Shown here: positions 35,963-45,549 of the stretch, in pieces | Layout of the letters: each line of letters begins with the position of its first letter | Position numbering within the stretch: the stretch's first letter is position 1 | Origin: PNOJ01 sp016706845 | GTDB taxonomy: Bacteria > Krumholzibacteriota > Krumholzibacteriia > LZORAL124-64-63 | Assembly (NCBI GenBank): GCA_016706845.1 | Contig: JADJIV010000022.1 | Location: 1-64,000 of the forward strand | Reading direction: 5' to 3' | Length of the DNA: 64,000 nucleotides | The notes under the pieces: generated by a model | Seen by the model: the letters and a program-made list of their open reading frames with translations, nothing else | The model's database searches: none | What the model was told of the DNA's origin: nothing | Made by a program: the position numbers and the translations under genes

Positions 35963-37431
35963 GGCAGGACCACCCCCAGTTCCTGCGAGAGCAGGGCTCG
36001 CACGACCGCCAGCCCGCTGGCCGGCACGCAGTAGTCCATCTGCACCGTCACGGTCACCGTGTTGGCGAAGGTCCCGGACGACGTGGGCGGGTTGCGCACC
36101 GCCACGAAGGGACGGCTGGAGGGGCGGCCATTGATGTACCGGTGGTACTCCATCCGGTAGAGGTACTTCGTCGTGCTGGAGTCCGCGCCGGCCATGCCGA
36201 CCCCGGCGGAGATGTTGCCGGTGAAGAACATCTCCGGCAGTCCAGCCTTCAGCGGCATGCCCTTCTTGGTGGACGGGATGTAGAAGGTGGGCTGGTCCGG
36301 GGTGGCCCGGAAGCCCAGCGTGTTGGTGACGAAGCTGGGCGGCGGCGCGCCCGTCACGCCGATCAGGGCCGGCGAGACCAGCAGCAGCTTGCCCGGCTCG
36401 TAACCGGCGGGGGGCTGTACGTACTGGGCCACCAGCTCCGCCACGGCGGCCAGGCGCGGCGAGGCGCTGGCGCCGGTGTACCAGAACACCGCCGGGAACT
36501 GGCGCAGGGTCTCGAGCAGGACCCACGTCCGGTCGGGCAGCCCGTCGGAGATCTCGTAGAGGGACCAGCCGCCCGGCCCGTAGATCGAGTCCATGACCGC
36601 GTGGTAGAACGCGCGGTCGAAGTTGCCGACGCTGTCGTCCACCAGCAGCACGTCGCTGAGCACGGGCCGGGCCTCCCAGGTCCACGCGAAGCGCGTCGTG
36701 GCGTCGGCCTCGTCGCTGACCCGGATGGTCAGCGTGCGTTCGCCCGGCGGGATCTGGCCGTGCAGGTCGATCTCGAACGTGCCGAGGGCGGGGTCGTTGA
36801 GGCGCTTGATCACCGGGCGCAGGGCGGGGTCCGCGCCGGGCTCGCCCTCCGGCAGGGGCGCCAGCAGGGTGTCCGCCGTGTCCAGGTGGTAGACGACCGA
36901 GTCGTCCATCGTCACGTTGCCGTCGAGGTCCAGGGCGAAGAGGCGGAAGTCGGCCGAGCTGTAGCTCCAGAAGAACGTGTCGTAATCGCTGACGAAGTTG
37001 ATCACCGGCGGGAAGTTCCGCAGCGGGATGTACTGGCTGACCGTGTCGCTGGAGGCGCCGCGGTCGTCGCGGCAGGCCACGTGGATCATGGCCTGCGCCC
37101 GGCCGGTGTCGTCGGTCTCGAAGGTCATGGTCGTGTCGGTGGCGGTGGTCGTGATCCAGGGGGCGACGATGCCCTCCTCGGTCTCGATCGACACGTAGTA
37201 CGCCTCGACGAAGCCGTCCTCGTCGGTGCCCGACCAGTGGAAGGTGCGGCTGAAGTAGCTCGTGGGGTTCAGCACGCCCCCCTCGGGCGGGGTCACGAAG
37301 ATGCGCGCGACCGGGCGCCGGTTGGGCAGCGAGTCGGGATCGAAGGCCTCGTTGCCGCAGCCGGCCGCCAGCGCGCAGAACAGCGCGGCGAGGGACAGGG
37401 CCAGCGTCACGGCGAGCGGCGGCGACCTCAT
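35959..37431 (-). CDS. Lipoprotein with Ig-like domains, operon partner of the TonB receptor
   Basis: 490 residues with lipobox LAAGC. NRRPVARIFVTPPEGGVLNP begins an Ig/Fn3-like domain (FHWSGTDEDGFVEAYYVSIE), followed by a second beta segment and a C-terminal part (DVLLVDDSVGNFDRAFYHAV, PAVFWYTGASASP) that resembles the flavodoxin-like or glutamine-amidotransferase-like fold of some surface proteins. No catalytic motif stands out. Start and stop overlap both neighbours by four bases, so it is made together with the receptor, perhaps as its surface partner. Function unknown. Confidence 0.75.
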   Translation of the reverse strand: MRSPPLAVTLALSLAALFCALAAGCGNEAFDPDSLPNRRPVARIFVTPPEGGVLNPTSYFSRTFHWSGTDEDGFVEAYYVSIETEEGIVAPWITTTATDTTMTFETDDTGRAQAMIHVACRDDRGASSDTVSQYIPLRNFPPVINFVSDYDTFFWSYSSADFRLFALDLDGNVTMDDSVVYHLDTADTLLAPLPEGEPGADPALRPVIKRLNDPALGTFEIDLHGQIPPGERTLTIRVSDEADATTRFAWTWEARPVLSDVLLVDDSVGNFDRAFYHAVMDSIYGPGGWSLYEISDGLPDRTWVLLETLRQFPAVFWYTGASASPRLAAVAELVAQYVQPPAGYEPGKLLLVSPALIGVTGAPPPSFVTNTLGFRATPDQPTFYIPSTKKGMPLKAGLPEMFFTGNISAGVGMAGADSSTTKYLYRMEYHRYINGRPSSRPFVAVRNPPTSSGTFANTVTVTVQMDYCVPASGLAVVRALLSQELGVVLP

Positions 37432-39380
37432 TTGATGATCACCAGCTTTCCGCGTTCCACCCTGCCGGTGGCCAGATCCTCCACGGCGAAGATGTAGAGG
37501 CCCGAGGCGATGGCGCGCACCGGTTCGCTCAGGATGTCCCAGGGTTCGAGGCCCGAGGCCGGATCGTCGTGGTGCAGGGTCTTGACCAGGTCGCCGTTCA
37601 GGGTGAAGACCTTGATGACGCAGCGCGCCGGCAGGCCGGTGAACCAGAGCTTGCGGCCCAGCTCCAGCTCGCCCTGCTGGTCGTCGAAGCGCGAGGCGAC
37701 CCGGTAGGGGTTCGGGAAGACGCCCGGGCCCCGGCCCTCGCCCAGCGGCCGCGGCGCCGGGCCCGGGTAGACCAGCTCGGCGTTCTCGTAGTAGCCGCTC
37801 TGGAATTCCGGCAGGCTGGAGACCACGTCGGGGGCGGAGAAGGACACCACGGAATACCAGTAGCCGAAGCCGTCGAGCAGCGAGGTGTCGCGGAAGCGCC
37901 GCAGGCCGTCGGTGCCCAGCGGCGGCAGCCCGGTGTCGAAGCCGATGCCGTCGATCTTGTCGAACTGGGCCACCATGGTCGACTGCTCGTAGGGGTCGCC
38001 GCCGAAGGACTCGCCCTGGAAGCGGAAGATGCGGTAACCCTGGAAATCGGGCCGCAGGGTGATGATGCTGACGTGGTGCTCGGGGAGCGGCGCGGGTCGT
38101 CCGGCAGCAGGGGCACGGGCTCGCCCTGGTCGTCCAGGGCGACGGAGTCGCCGGGAGCCCAGGCCAGCACGACCGTGTTGTCCTCGTACTCCAGCGACAG
38201 CCGCGGCGAGGGCGGGCCGGTCGGGATCGCGAAGCCCGAGTCGTAGGCCACCTGCGCCACCTTGGCGTTGGCCAGCAGGTTCAGGGAGTCGGCGCCGCAG
38301 ACCACGGCGTAGGTCACCTGCAGGGTGTCGCCGGGCGCGAGGTTGGGGAACGGGCCGGTGGCGAGCAGGCCGTTCCAGTTGCCCGCATAGGCGAAGTCGC
38401 CGCCGGCGTCGAAGTCGCCGTTGGAGAGCATCTGGTACTTGCCGGGCAGCGGCTGGCCGTCGACCTCGTAGGCGTCGTCCTGGGCAGGCACGGAGCGGAA
38501 GCGCCAGCTGTTGTAGGTGACCGGCGGCAGGCCCGGGGCCGGCGACGGGGCCGGGTCGGAACCCAGCAGGCGCGCCCCGATCCAGGAGGTGGCCATCTCG
38601 TCCTCGCCGTCGTCGTCGTGCTCGTACATCATCCAGAGGTCCGGGGTCGTCGGCGACGTCGCCCGGGCGCAAGGCGCCGTTGACGTCGTCGTAGAACTGC
38701 CAGGTGCGCGGCGCGCCGCTGCCGTAGCCGGAGGGCACGGTGATGGTCGTGTTGCCGACGGTGGTGTCGTTCCAGTAGCCGACGTACACGTCGCGCAGCT
38801 CGCTGCCCGAATCGTTGATGATGCGGTAGTCGAGGATGACGAAGTCGTCGGCGTACGAGCTGCTCCAGGACAGCGCCCGCAGGATCACGTTGACGAACAG
38901 CGGCGTGTGGTTGCCGGTCTCGTCGTACTTGTCGTCGGTGAAGTAGCACTCGATGTGCTCGGTGGCCAGGGCGGCGGGGTTGTAGTCGTCGCTGTTCTGG
39001 GTGTTGGACCAGATCTGCACGTCTTCGGTCAGGGAATCGGTGAACTCGCGGATGTCCTCGCCGTCGGTCAGGCTCGAGGCGTCCTGCGCCCCGGTCGAGA
39101 CGCGCCGCAGCCCCTCCGGGGTCATGGCGCCGACCCAGAGGCCGCCGATGAACAGGTGCTCGACGTGGCTGTTGCTGGGGTACTCGCACGAGGGCTGGTA
39201 GGGGCTGGAGAGCCCGTTGCCGACGTAGCCGAGGTTCGTGATCGTCAGGCGGACCAGGCCGGCGCCGGTCACCAGTTCCGTGCGCGGCACGGCGCGGGCC
39301 GGCGGCGCCGAGCCGAGACACAGGGCGCCGCCGAGGGCGACGGCCAAGGCGGTGCGGGTGATGCAGCCGGGGCGGAGCAA
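37428..39380 (-). CDS. Secreted protein with FlgD/T9SS-like C-terminus; TTG start, two apparent frameshifts
   Basis: About 650 residues. The TTG at 39380 follows GGAGG by eight bases and opens a signal peptide (ALAVALGGALCLGSAPPARA). The body has beta-rich segments such as HVEHLFIGGLWVGAMTPEGL and DDFVILDYRIINDSGSELRD. Near 38640-38650 the sense moves to another frame (PDLWMMYEHDDDGEDEMATS) and near 38080-38090 it returns. The end (FPNPYRV, CVIKVFTLNGDLVKTLHHDD, ASGLYIFAVEDLATG) is a FlgD-like, T9SS-type module. First gene of the five-gene surface operon, behind promoter 39486-39515. Substrate or role unknown. Confidence 0.78.
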   Translation of the reverse strand: MLRPGCITRTALAVALGGALCLGSAPPARAVPRTELVTGAGLVRLTITNLGYVGNGLSSPYQPSCEYPSNSHVEHLFIGGLWVGAMTPEGLRRVSTGAQDASSLTDGEDIREFTDSLTEDVQIWSNTQNSDDYNPAALATEHIECYFTDDKYDETGNHTPLFVNVILRALSWSSSYADDFVILDYRIINDSGSELRDVYVGYWNDTTVGNTTITVPSGYGSGAPRTWQFYDDVNGALRPGDVADDPGPLDDVRARRRRRGRDGHLLDRGAPAGFRPGPVAGPGPAAGHLQQLALPLRACPGRRLRGRRPAAARQVPDALQRRLRRRRRLRLCGQLERPARHRPVPQPRARRHPAGDLRRGLRRRLPEPAGQRQGGAGGLRLGLRDPDRPALAAAVAGVRGQHGRAGLGSRRLRRPGRPGRARAPAAGRPAPLPEHHVSIITLRPDFQGYRIFRFQGESFGGDPYEQSTMVAQFDKIDGIGFDTGLPPLGTDGLRRFRDTSLLDGFGYWYSVVSFSAPDVVSSLPEFQSGYYENAELVYPGPAPRPLGEGRGPGVFPNPYRVASRFDDQQGELELGRKLWFTGLPARCVIKVFTLNGDLVKTLHHDDPASGLEPWDILSEPVRAIASGLYIFAVEDLATGRVERGKLVIIK

Positions 39381-39485
39381 AGGGGGGGCCTCCGGGAGAA
39401 GGGGTGCGGTCCCCGTGCAGGGGATGCGATCCCCGGGGCGGCGGCCGTCGGGCCCGGCCGGTGCACGGTGGATCCGTGACGGACG

Positions 39486-39515
39486 AAACTAGCCCCCGGA
39501 GGCCATTCGTGTCAA
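39486..39515 (-). promoter_or_regulatory. Sigma-70-type promoter for the leftward surface operon
   Basis: Minus strand: TTGACA (39510-39515), 18-base spacer, TAGTTT (39486-39491). Start near 39479, leader about 100 bases. No other promoter of this quality was noticed between here and the terminator at 19654. Confidence 0.55.
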
Positions 39516-39537
39516 TGATTTGCGGGTTTTTCGCACT

Positions 39538-39567
39538 TTGACGCCGCGCCCGGGCCGGCTCTATACT
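39538..39567 (+). promoter_or_regulatory. Sigma-70-type promoter for the SGNH-like gene
   Basis: TTGACG (39538-39543), 18-base spacer, TATACT (39562-39567). It is divergent from the surface-operon promoter, 22 bases away. Confidence 0.6.
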
Positions 39568-39601
39568 GCCACCGCGACCCGGAACCCCACGAAGGACGGC
39601 C

Positions 39602-40848
39602 GTGAGAAGACGCCTGCGCCCCCTCGCCCTCGCCTGCGCCGCCCTGCTCGCCACCCTGGTGGCCTGCGAGCTGGCGGTGCGCTACCTGCAGGACACGATC
39701 CCTCCCCCCGACGGCACGCCCTACCGCAACGACCCCGACTGCGGCTACGTCCTGAATCCCGGCGATCCGGACCTCTTCCCGCCGGACGACGACCGCCACG
39801 TCAACGCCCTGGGCTTCCGCGACCGCGAGCGCGCCGTCCCGAAGCCGCCCGGGCTGTGGCGGCTGGTCGGCATCGGGGATTCGTTCGTCTACGGGGACGT
39901 GCCGATCGCCTGCAATTTCCTGCGGGTTTTAGACGACTCGCTGCGGGCGCTGCCCGCCGCCGAGGCCATGATCGCCGGCCTGCCCGGCTGGGACGTGCGC
40001 AACGCCGTGGGCCTGATGCGGGGCAAGGGGGCGGACTGGCGCCCCGACGTGGCCCTGCTCTGCTTCTCGATCGACAGCGACGTGACGGGCATCCCCATCC
40101 CCGGCGCCGTCTTCCAGGGCAACCTGCACTTCACGGGCTCGCGGGAGCCGCTGCTGAACCTGCTGCGCAAGAGCCGCCTGTTCGTGCTCGCCGAGCAGCT
40201 CTACGGCGTCCGCACGGTCAACGCCCTGCGCCGCTGGCGGGCCGCGGCCCGCTTCGGCGGCGCGGCGGCCGCCCCCCGCACGCCTCGCCGGCCGCCCGAC
40301 GTCCCGGTCGCCGCCGCGGACGCGCCCGAGGGCGCGGTCCATCCCGGCGCGCCGGTTTTCCCGGGATGTGGGGCGACCCGGCGGACCCCGCGCGGCGCCT
40401 TCCCCTGAAACCGGAGTTCCTGCGCCGGCGGGTGGAGAACCTGCCCCTCTACCAGGCGCAGACGCCGCCCGAGGTGGACCGCTGGTGGGAGCAGGCCGAA
40501 CGGCAGGTGCTGGAATTCGACGCCGCCTGCCGTGGGTCCGGCGCGCGCTGCGTGCTGCTGATCGCCCCCTCGGAGATCCAGGTCGACCCGGTCGTGCAGG
40601 AGTTGACCCTGAAGCGGGCGCCCCTGCCGGCGGAGGCCTACGACTTCGCGGCGCCGTCGCGCCGGCTGCGCGCCTTCGCCGAGGCCCGCGGCATCGCCTG
40701 CATCGAACCTCTCGACGCCCTGCGCGCGGCGCAGCAGAGCAGCGGCCTGCGGCAGTACATCCCCAACAACGGCCACTGGAGCGTGCCCGGCAACGCGGTC
40801 GTCGCCCGCGAGGTCGCGGCGTCGCTGGCGCCGCTAGGCGGATCCTGA
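39602..40848 (+). CDS. SGNH/GDSL hydrolase-like secreted or membrane-anchored protein, one apparent frameshift
   Basis: About 415 residues from a GTG after AAGGACGG. N-terminal hydrophobic segment (ALACAALLATLVACELAVRY), then the SGNH block I motif GIGDSFVYGD. A frameshift near 40350-40362 joins APV to FPGMWGDPADPA. The C-terminal half has VLLIAPSEIQVDPVV and NNGHWSVPGNAVVAREVA, which fits the catalytic Asp/Asn-x-x-His end of the fold. Such proteins often act as acetyl or acyl esterases or transferases on polysaccharide. Its 3' end overlaps the convergent MFS gene by 15 bases. Confidence 0.7.
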
Positions 40849-42128
40849 GGTCCTTCCCGCGGAATCCCCCGCCAGCCGCGGCAGCCACGGCAGCAGAGCC
40901 AAGCCCGGCAACCCACACACCAGCACCAGCAGGAAGAAGGCGCGGTAGCCCACCGCCGTCTGGATCGCCCCGCTGGCCATGCCCGGCAGCATCATGCCCA
41001 GCGCCATCAGGCCCGTCGCGATCGCGAAGTGGGAGGTGCGGTGCTCGCCGCGCGAGACGCGCATCAGCACGACCATGAACGCGGTGGTGCCCAGGCCGTA
41101 GCCCAGCTGCTCCAGGGCGACCAGCGGGTAGGCCACCGCCGGGCCGGGCTGCGCCCAGGCCAGGTAGAGGTACGCGACGTGCGGCACGTTGAGCGCCAGC
41201 GCCAGCGGCCACAGCAGGCGGCGCAGCCCGTAGCGCCCGATGAGCCAGCCCCCGACCACGCCGCCCACGACCAGGCAGCCCAGGCCGATGGTCCCGTAGG
41301 CGAACCCGACCTGCTCCGTCGTCAGACCCAGGCCGCCCTTTTCCCTGCCGTCCAGCAGGAAGGGCGCGGCCAGCTTCAGCAGCAGGGCCTCGCCCAGGCG
41401 GTACAGCAGGATGAAGGCGACGATCACGCCCGCCCGGGGCTGGCGCAGCCACGCCTCCGCGATCTGCAGCCAGCCCGCGGCGGCGGCCGGCCGGCCGGTC
41501 CCGGCGACGGCCGCGCCCGCCGGCCGGTCGCTGGGGGCCGCGGCAGCGCGGCGCGGTGGTAGAGCCACATCACCCCGTAGAAGGCCGCCGCGCCGGCGAA
41601 CACGGTCGACCAGGCGCCCGCGGCGCCGCGCGGCCCGCCCTCGAGCCGCCCGGCCACGCTCACCAGCAGCCCCGAGCCGAAGATCATCGCCCCGCGGTAG
41701 AACAGCGTGCGCACGCCAACGAAGTACGCCTGCGCGCGCTCGTCCAGCGCGTGGAGGTAGAACCCGTCGGCCGCGATGTCGTGGGTGGCCGAGACCAGCG
41801 CCGCCAGCGTGAAGGCGGCCAGCGACCAGGCGAAGTAGCCCGGCGCGACGATCGCCGCCGCCACGGCCGCGAGGCACGCCGCCTGGGCGGCCTGCGTGCC
41901 GAGGATCCAGGCGCGCTTGGTCGCGCGCGTGTCCACCAGCGGTCCCCAGAGCATCTTCAGGACCCAGGGCAGGTAGAGCAGGCTGGTCCACAGCGCGATG
42001 CTGGCGTTGTCCACGCCCAGCTTCTTGTAGAGGATCACCGAGACCGTGTTGACCAGGATGTAGGGCACGCCCTCGGCGAAGTAGAGCGAGGGCACGAAGA
42101 TCCAGGGCGAGCGCTGCGTTCCCGGCAC
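40834..42128 (-). CDS. PAT/AmpG-like MFS transporter, one apparent frameshift
   Basis: About 431 residues, GTG start after GGGAGG. The start (SPWIFVPSLYFAEGVPYILV) and LLYLPWVLKMLWGPLVD are typical of the PAT family (AmpG, acetyl-CoA or muropeptide-type permeases); HDIAADGFYLHAL is also characteristic. About 12 membrane helices are visible. A shift near 41530-41545, in the cytoplasmic loop between the two six-helix halves, joins the halves. Substrate unknown; muropeptides or related solutes are the family precedent. Confidence 0.8.
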
Positions 42129-42307
42129 GATGCCTCCCGGGCGGTGGACGGTGCGGGCCGATCTGCTGAGCGCTCAGGGCGGGCGACTTGGCGGGAACTG
42201 GCAACCGCGATCTGCGCCACTCCCCGCTTGCCAAACCCGGCCGCCCCGTTTCCAATGGGCCCACGACGCGCGGGCCGTTCCGTCCGCCGGCGATCCGGAG
42301 GTGAGGC

Positions 42308-43846
42308 ATGCACGAAGGCAAGGCGCCGGCCGCGGCGGCGGACGCGCCCGGGTTCAAGCGGGGCATCCGCCTCTTCGACGCGGTGATGATCGTCGTGGGG
42401 GTGATGATCGGCTCGGGCATCTTCATCGTCAGCGCCGACATCGCCCGCAGCGTGGGCGCGACGGGCTGGCTGCTGGCGGTCTGGCTGTTCAGCGGCCTGG
42501 TGACGCTGCTGGGCGCGGCCTGCTACGGCGAGCTGGCGGCGCTGATGCCGCAGGCCGGCGGGCAGTACGTCTACCTGCGCGAGTCCTTCGGCCGGCTGAC
42601 CGGCTTCCTCTACGGCTGGACGCTGTTCATGGTGATCCAGACCGGCTCGATCGCGGCCGTCGGCATGGCCTTCGCCAAGCACCTCGCGCTGCTGGTCCCG
42701 TCGCTGGGCGAGCAGCAGGTGGTGCTGTCGGTCGGCGTGGTGGACGTCAGCGCGGCGCAGCTGGTCGCCATCGCCAGCATCGCGCTCTTGACCTGGCTCA
42801 ACACGCTCGGCCTGCGCGAGGGCAAGCTCGTCCAGGACAGCTTCACCGTGGCCAAGGTGGCCGCCCTGCTGGTGCTGGTGGTCTGCGGCCTCGCGCTGGC
42901 GCGGCACTCCGGGGCGATCGCCGCGAACTTCCACGACATGTGGTCGGCGAACCGGGTCGTGGTGGGCGCCGACGGGTCGGTCACGCGCGAGGCGCTGACC
43001 GGGATCGGCCTGCTCATGGCCCTGGGCGCGGCGTCGGTCGGCTCGCTCTTCGCCTGCGACGCCTGGAACAACGTCACCTTCACCAGCGGCGAGACCGTGA
43101 ACCCGCAGCGCACCATCACCCGCGCCCTGGTCATGGGCGTCGCCGTGGTGGTCGTCATCTACATGCTGACCAACCTGGTGTACGTGCTGGCCCTGCCGGT
43201 GGCCGGCCTGCCCGACGCCGCCGACGTCGCCGGCCGCGGCCTGCAGTTCGCGACCGCCGACCGCGTCGGCACCGCGGCCGCGTCGACGATCCTCGGCCCG
43301 GTCGCCGCCGCGATCATGGCGGTGCTGGTGATGATCAGCACCTTCGGCTGCAACAACGGCATGATCCTCACCGGCGCCCGCGTCTACTACGCGATGGCGC
43401 ACGACGGCCTCTTCTTCCGCCGCACCGGCACGCTCAACCGCCGCCGCGTGCCCGCCGCCGCGCTGGTCATGCAGGGCGTCTGGGCCTGCCTGCTCTGCCT
43501 GACGGGCCGCTACGGCGACCTGCTCGACTACGTCATCTTCGCGGTGCTGATCTTCTACGCGCTGTCGGTGGTGGGGATCTTCGTGATGAGGCGCAGGCGT
43601 CCGACGGCCGAGCGGAGCTGGCGCGCGCCGGGCTACCCGGTGCTGCCGGCCCTGTACGTGCTGGCCGCGGTGGCGATCTGCGTGGACCTGCTGATCGTCA
43701 AGCCCCGCTACTCGTGGCCGGGGCTGCTGATCGTGGGGCTGGGCGTGCCGGTGTTCTGGCTCTGGGGCCGCTCCTCGCCGCCGCGGGGTCGGCGTCCGAC
43801 CCGTCCGACGACCAGGGCATCTGACCGTCCTGGTAGAGGACCGTGA
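42308..43846 (+). CDS. APC-family amino acid permease (LAT-like)
   Basis: 512 residues with about 12 membrane helices. The first helix pair carries the substrate-binding signature GVMIGSGIFIVSADIA, then GAACYGELAALMPQAGGQYV and a central SVGSLFACDAWNNVTF, as in the L-type amino acid transporter branch. GGAGGTGAGG precedes the ATG. The last 26 residues are Arg/Pro-rich and overlap motB by 149 bases; a frameshift near 43800 would end the protein earlier, at 43824. Its amino acid is not predictable. Confidence 0.87.
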   Translation: MHEGKAPAAAADAPGFKRGIRLFDAVMIVVGVMIGSGIFIVSADIARSVGATGWLLAVWLFSGLVTLLGAACYGELAALMPQAGGQYVYLRESFGRLTGFLYGWTLFMVIQTGSIAAVGMAFAKHLALLVPSLGEQQVVLSVGVVDVSAAQLVAIASIALLTWLNTLGLREGKLVQDSFTVAKVAALLVLVVCGLALARHSGAIAANFHDMWSANRVVVGADGSVTREALTGIGLLMALGAASVGSLFACDAWNNVTFTSGETVNPQRTITRALVMGVAVVVVIYMLTNLVYVLALPVAGLPDAADVAGRGLQFATADRVGTAAASTILGPVAAAIMAVLVMISTFGCNNGMILTGARVYYAMAHDGLFFRRTGTLNRRRVPAAALVMQGVWACLLCLTGRYGDLLDYVIFAVLIFYALSVVGIFVMRRRRPTAERSWRAPGYPVLPALYVLAAVAICVDLLIVKPRYSWPGLLIVGLGVPVFWLWGRSSPPRGRRPTRPTTRASDRPGRGP

Positions 43847-44603
43847 TGCTGATGCGGCGGTTGCCGACGTCGGCCGGGTTCTCGGGGTGGCGCAGGCGCG
43901 TGTCGGCGTAGCCGCTGACCTCGGCCACCTGCTCGCCGGGCAGGCCGTGGTTGATCATGTAGCGGCGGGCGCAGTTGGCGCGCTCGGTCGACAGCTCCCA
44001 GTTGCTGTAGCCGGCGCCGGCGGGATAGGGGCGGCTGTCGGTGTGCCCCTCGATCACCAGCTTGTTGGGCAGCTTGCTGAGCTGCCGCGCCAGGACCTGG
44101 AGCACCTCCTCGGCGGCCGCGCTGAGGTTGGCGCTGCCCACGTCGAAGAACAGCGAGTTCGACATCTCGACCATCTGGATGTTGAGCCCGGAATCGGTCA
44201 TCTTGATCTCGACCTGCTTCATGATCTGCTCGAAGTGCTCCATGCCGGACAGCTGCTCGCGCAGCTCGGTGGCCGCCTCCTCCAGCAGGCGCTTCGCCTC
44301 CGCCTGCATCCCCTCCATGATCCCCTGGCCGGTCTCGGGCAGGATCGACTGGCCGCCGAGCGGGCCGCCGGCGCCCGAGGCCCGGAACGCGCCGGGGTCG
44401 CGGAAGTAGCCCGCCACCGCTTCCTTCACCGCCTGGTCCTGGTTGACGATCCACAGCACGATGAACAGCGACATCATCGAGGTGACGAAGTCGGCGTAGG
44501 CCACCTTCCAGGCGCCGCCGTGGTGCCCGTGGCCGACGACCTTCTTGACGATGATGATGGGCTGCAGCGGCTGGTCGCCGCTCTTGCCCTTCTGCTCGGC
44601 CAT
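43698..44603 (-). CDS. motB: Flagellar motor stator protein MotB
   Basis: 301 residues. A single N-terminal helix holds the proton-channel aspartate (GAWKVAYADFVTSMMSLFIV), followed by a plug and linker and an OmpA-type peptidoglycan-binding domain (LVIEGHTDSRPYPAGAGYSN, NRRISITVLY). It anchors the stator to the wall while MotA surrounds it. The last 40 residues are low-complexity and overlap the convergent permease gene, so the true end may be earlier. It starts 15 bases after motA ends. Confidence 0.92.
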   Translation of the reverse strand: MAEQKGKSGDQPLQPIIIVKKVVGHGHHGGAWKVAYADFVTSMMSLFIVLWIVNQDQAVKEAVAGYFRDPGAFRASGAGGPLGGQSILPETGQGIMEGMQAEAKRLLEEAATELREQLSGMEHFEQIMKQVEIKMTDSGLNIQMVEMSNSLFFDVGSANLSAAAEEVLQVLARQLSKLPNKLVIEGHTDSRPYPAGAGYSNWELSTERANCARRYMINHGLPGEQVAEVSGYADTRLRHPENPADVGNRRISITVLYQDGQMPWSSDGSDADPAAARSGPRARTPARPAPRSAAPATSSGA

Positions 44604-44618
44604 GCCCTGGATCCCTTC

Positions 44619-45476
44619 CTAGCCGCGGGACGCGCGGCACGCCTCTTCGAGTTCGCTGAACGAGGGGCGGACGTCGGTCTCGATGGTGCGCCGCGCGAAC
44701 TCCACCGCGACCGACGCGGGCAGCATCTTCCAGAAGGCGACCAGCGCCGTCTTCATCACGAAGTAGTAGCGCGACTCGTTCTGGGCCAGCAGCTCCATGT
44801 TGGTGGCGATCGGCTGGAACACGCCGTAGGAGAGCAGGATGCCCAGGAACGTGCCGGTGAGGGCCGCGGCCACCTTGTGGCCGATCTCCGCCGCGGGGCC
44901 GTCGATGTGCGCCATCGTGATCACGATGCCCAGCACGGCCGCCACGATGCCCAGGCCGGGCAGCGCATCGCTGACCTTGGTCAGCACGCCGATCGGCTGG
45001 TGCTCCTCGGCGTGGCGCGTCTCGATGTCCGCGTCCATGAGCGCCTCGAGGTCGTGCGCGGGCAGGTTCGAGGAGATGATCAGCCGGATCGTGTCGCAGA
45101 GGAAGGCCATCGCGTGGTGGTCGGCCACGAACGCCGGGTACTTCGAGAAGATCTCGCTCTTGGCGGGGTCCTCCACGTGGGACTCGAGGCCCAGCAGGCC
45201 GTCCTTGCGCGTCACCTGGAACAGGTCGTAGAGCATCGTGAGCAGTTCGGTGTACTTCTTCTTGGAACTGCGGTCGCCCTTGAGCATGGTGCCGAACGCG
45301 GCGCCGAGGCGCTTCATGACGCGCGGGGTCGACATCGCGACCAGGGTGCCCAGCGAGCAGCCCAGGATGATCACGTACTCGGCGAGGATGAACAGGGCGG
45401 CGGGGTTGCCGCCTTCCATGATGAAGCCGCCGACGACGCAACCGAGGGCGAACAGGATGCCGATCAGGGTAATCAT
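44619..45476 (-). CDS. motA: Flagellar motor stator protein MotA
   Basis: 285 residues, four membrane helices. Start MITLIGILFALGCVVGGFIM after AGAGGAAC. ALPGLGIVAAVLGIVITM and GTFLGILLSYGVFQPIA hold the conserved proline-containing helices that couple ion flow to rotor torque, and the cytoplasmic loop carries charged rotor-contact residues. A sigma-28-like promoter lies 74 to 100 bases upstream. No other flagellar genes are in the window. Confidence 0.93.
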   Translation of the reverse strand: MITLIGILFALGCVVGGFIMEGGNPAALFILAEYVIILGCSLGTLVAMSTPRVMKRLGAAFGTMLKGDRSSKKKYTELLTMLYDLFQVTRKDGLLGLESHVEDPAKSEIFSKYPAFVADHHAMAFLCDTIRLIISSNLPAHDLEALMDADIETRHAEEHQPIGVLTKVSDALPGLGIVAAVLGIVITMAHIDGPAAEIGHKVAAALTGTFLGILLSYGVFQPIATNMELLAQNESRYYFVMKTALVAFWKMLPASVAVEFARRTIETDVRPSFSELEEACRASRG

Positions 45477-45549
45477 GAACCGTTCCTCTGGGAGGTGGAC
45501 TCCGGCCGGGCCGTTCCGGCTCTGCCGCCGTTCGTGGCGGTCGTGAGTG

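Noticed and set aside
33272..36034. 920-codon plus-strand frame opposite the TonB receptor
   Set aside because: It is antisense to a complete receptor with signal peptide, plug and barrel; composition is typical of a shadow frame.
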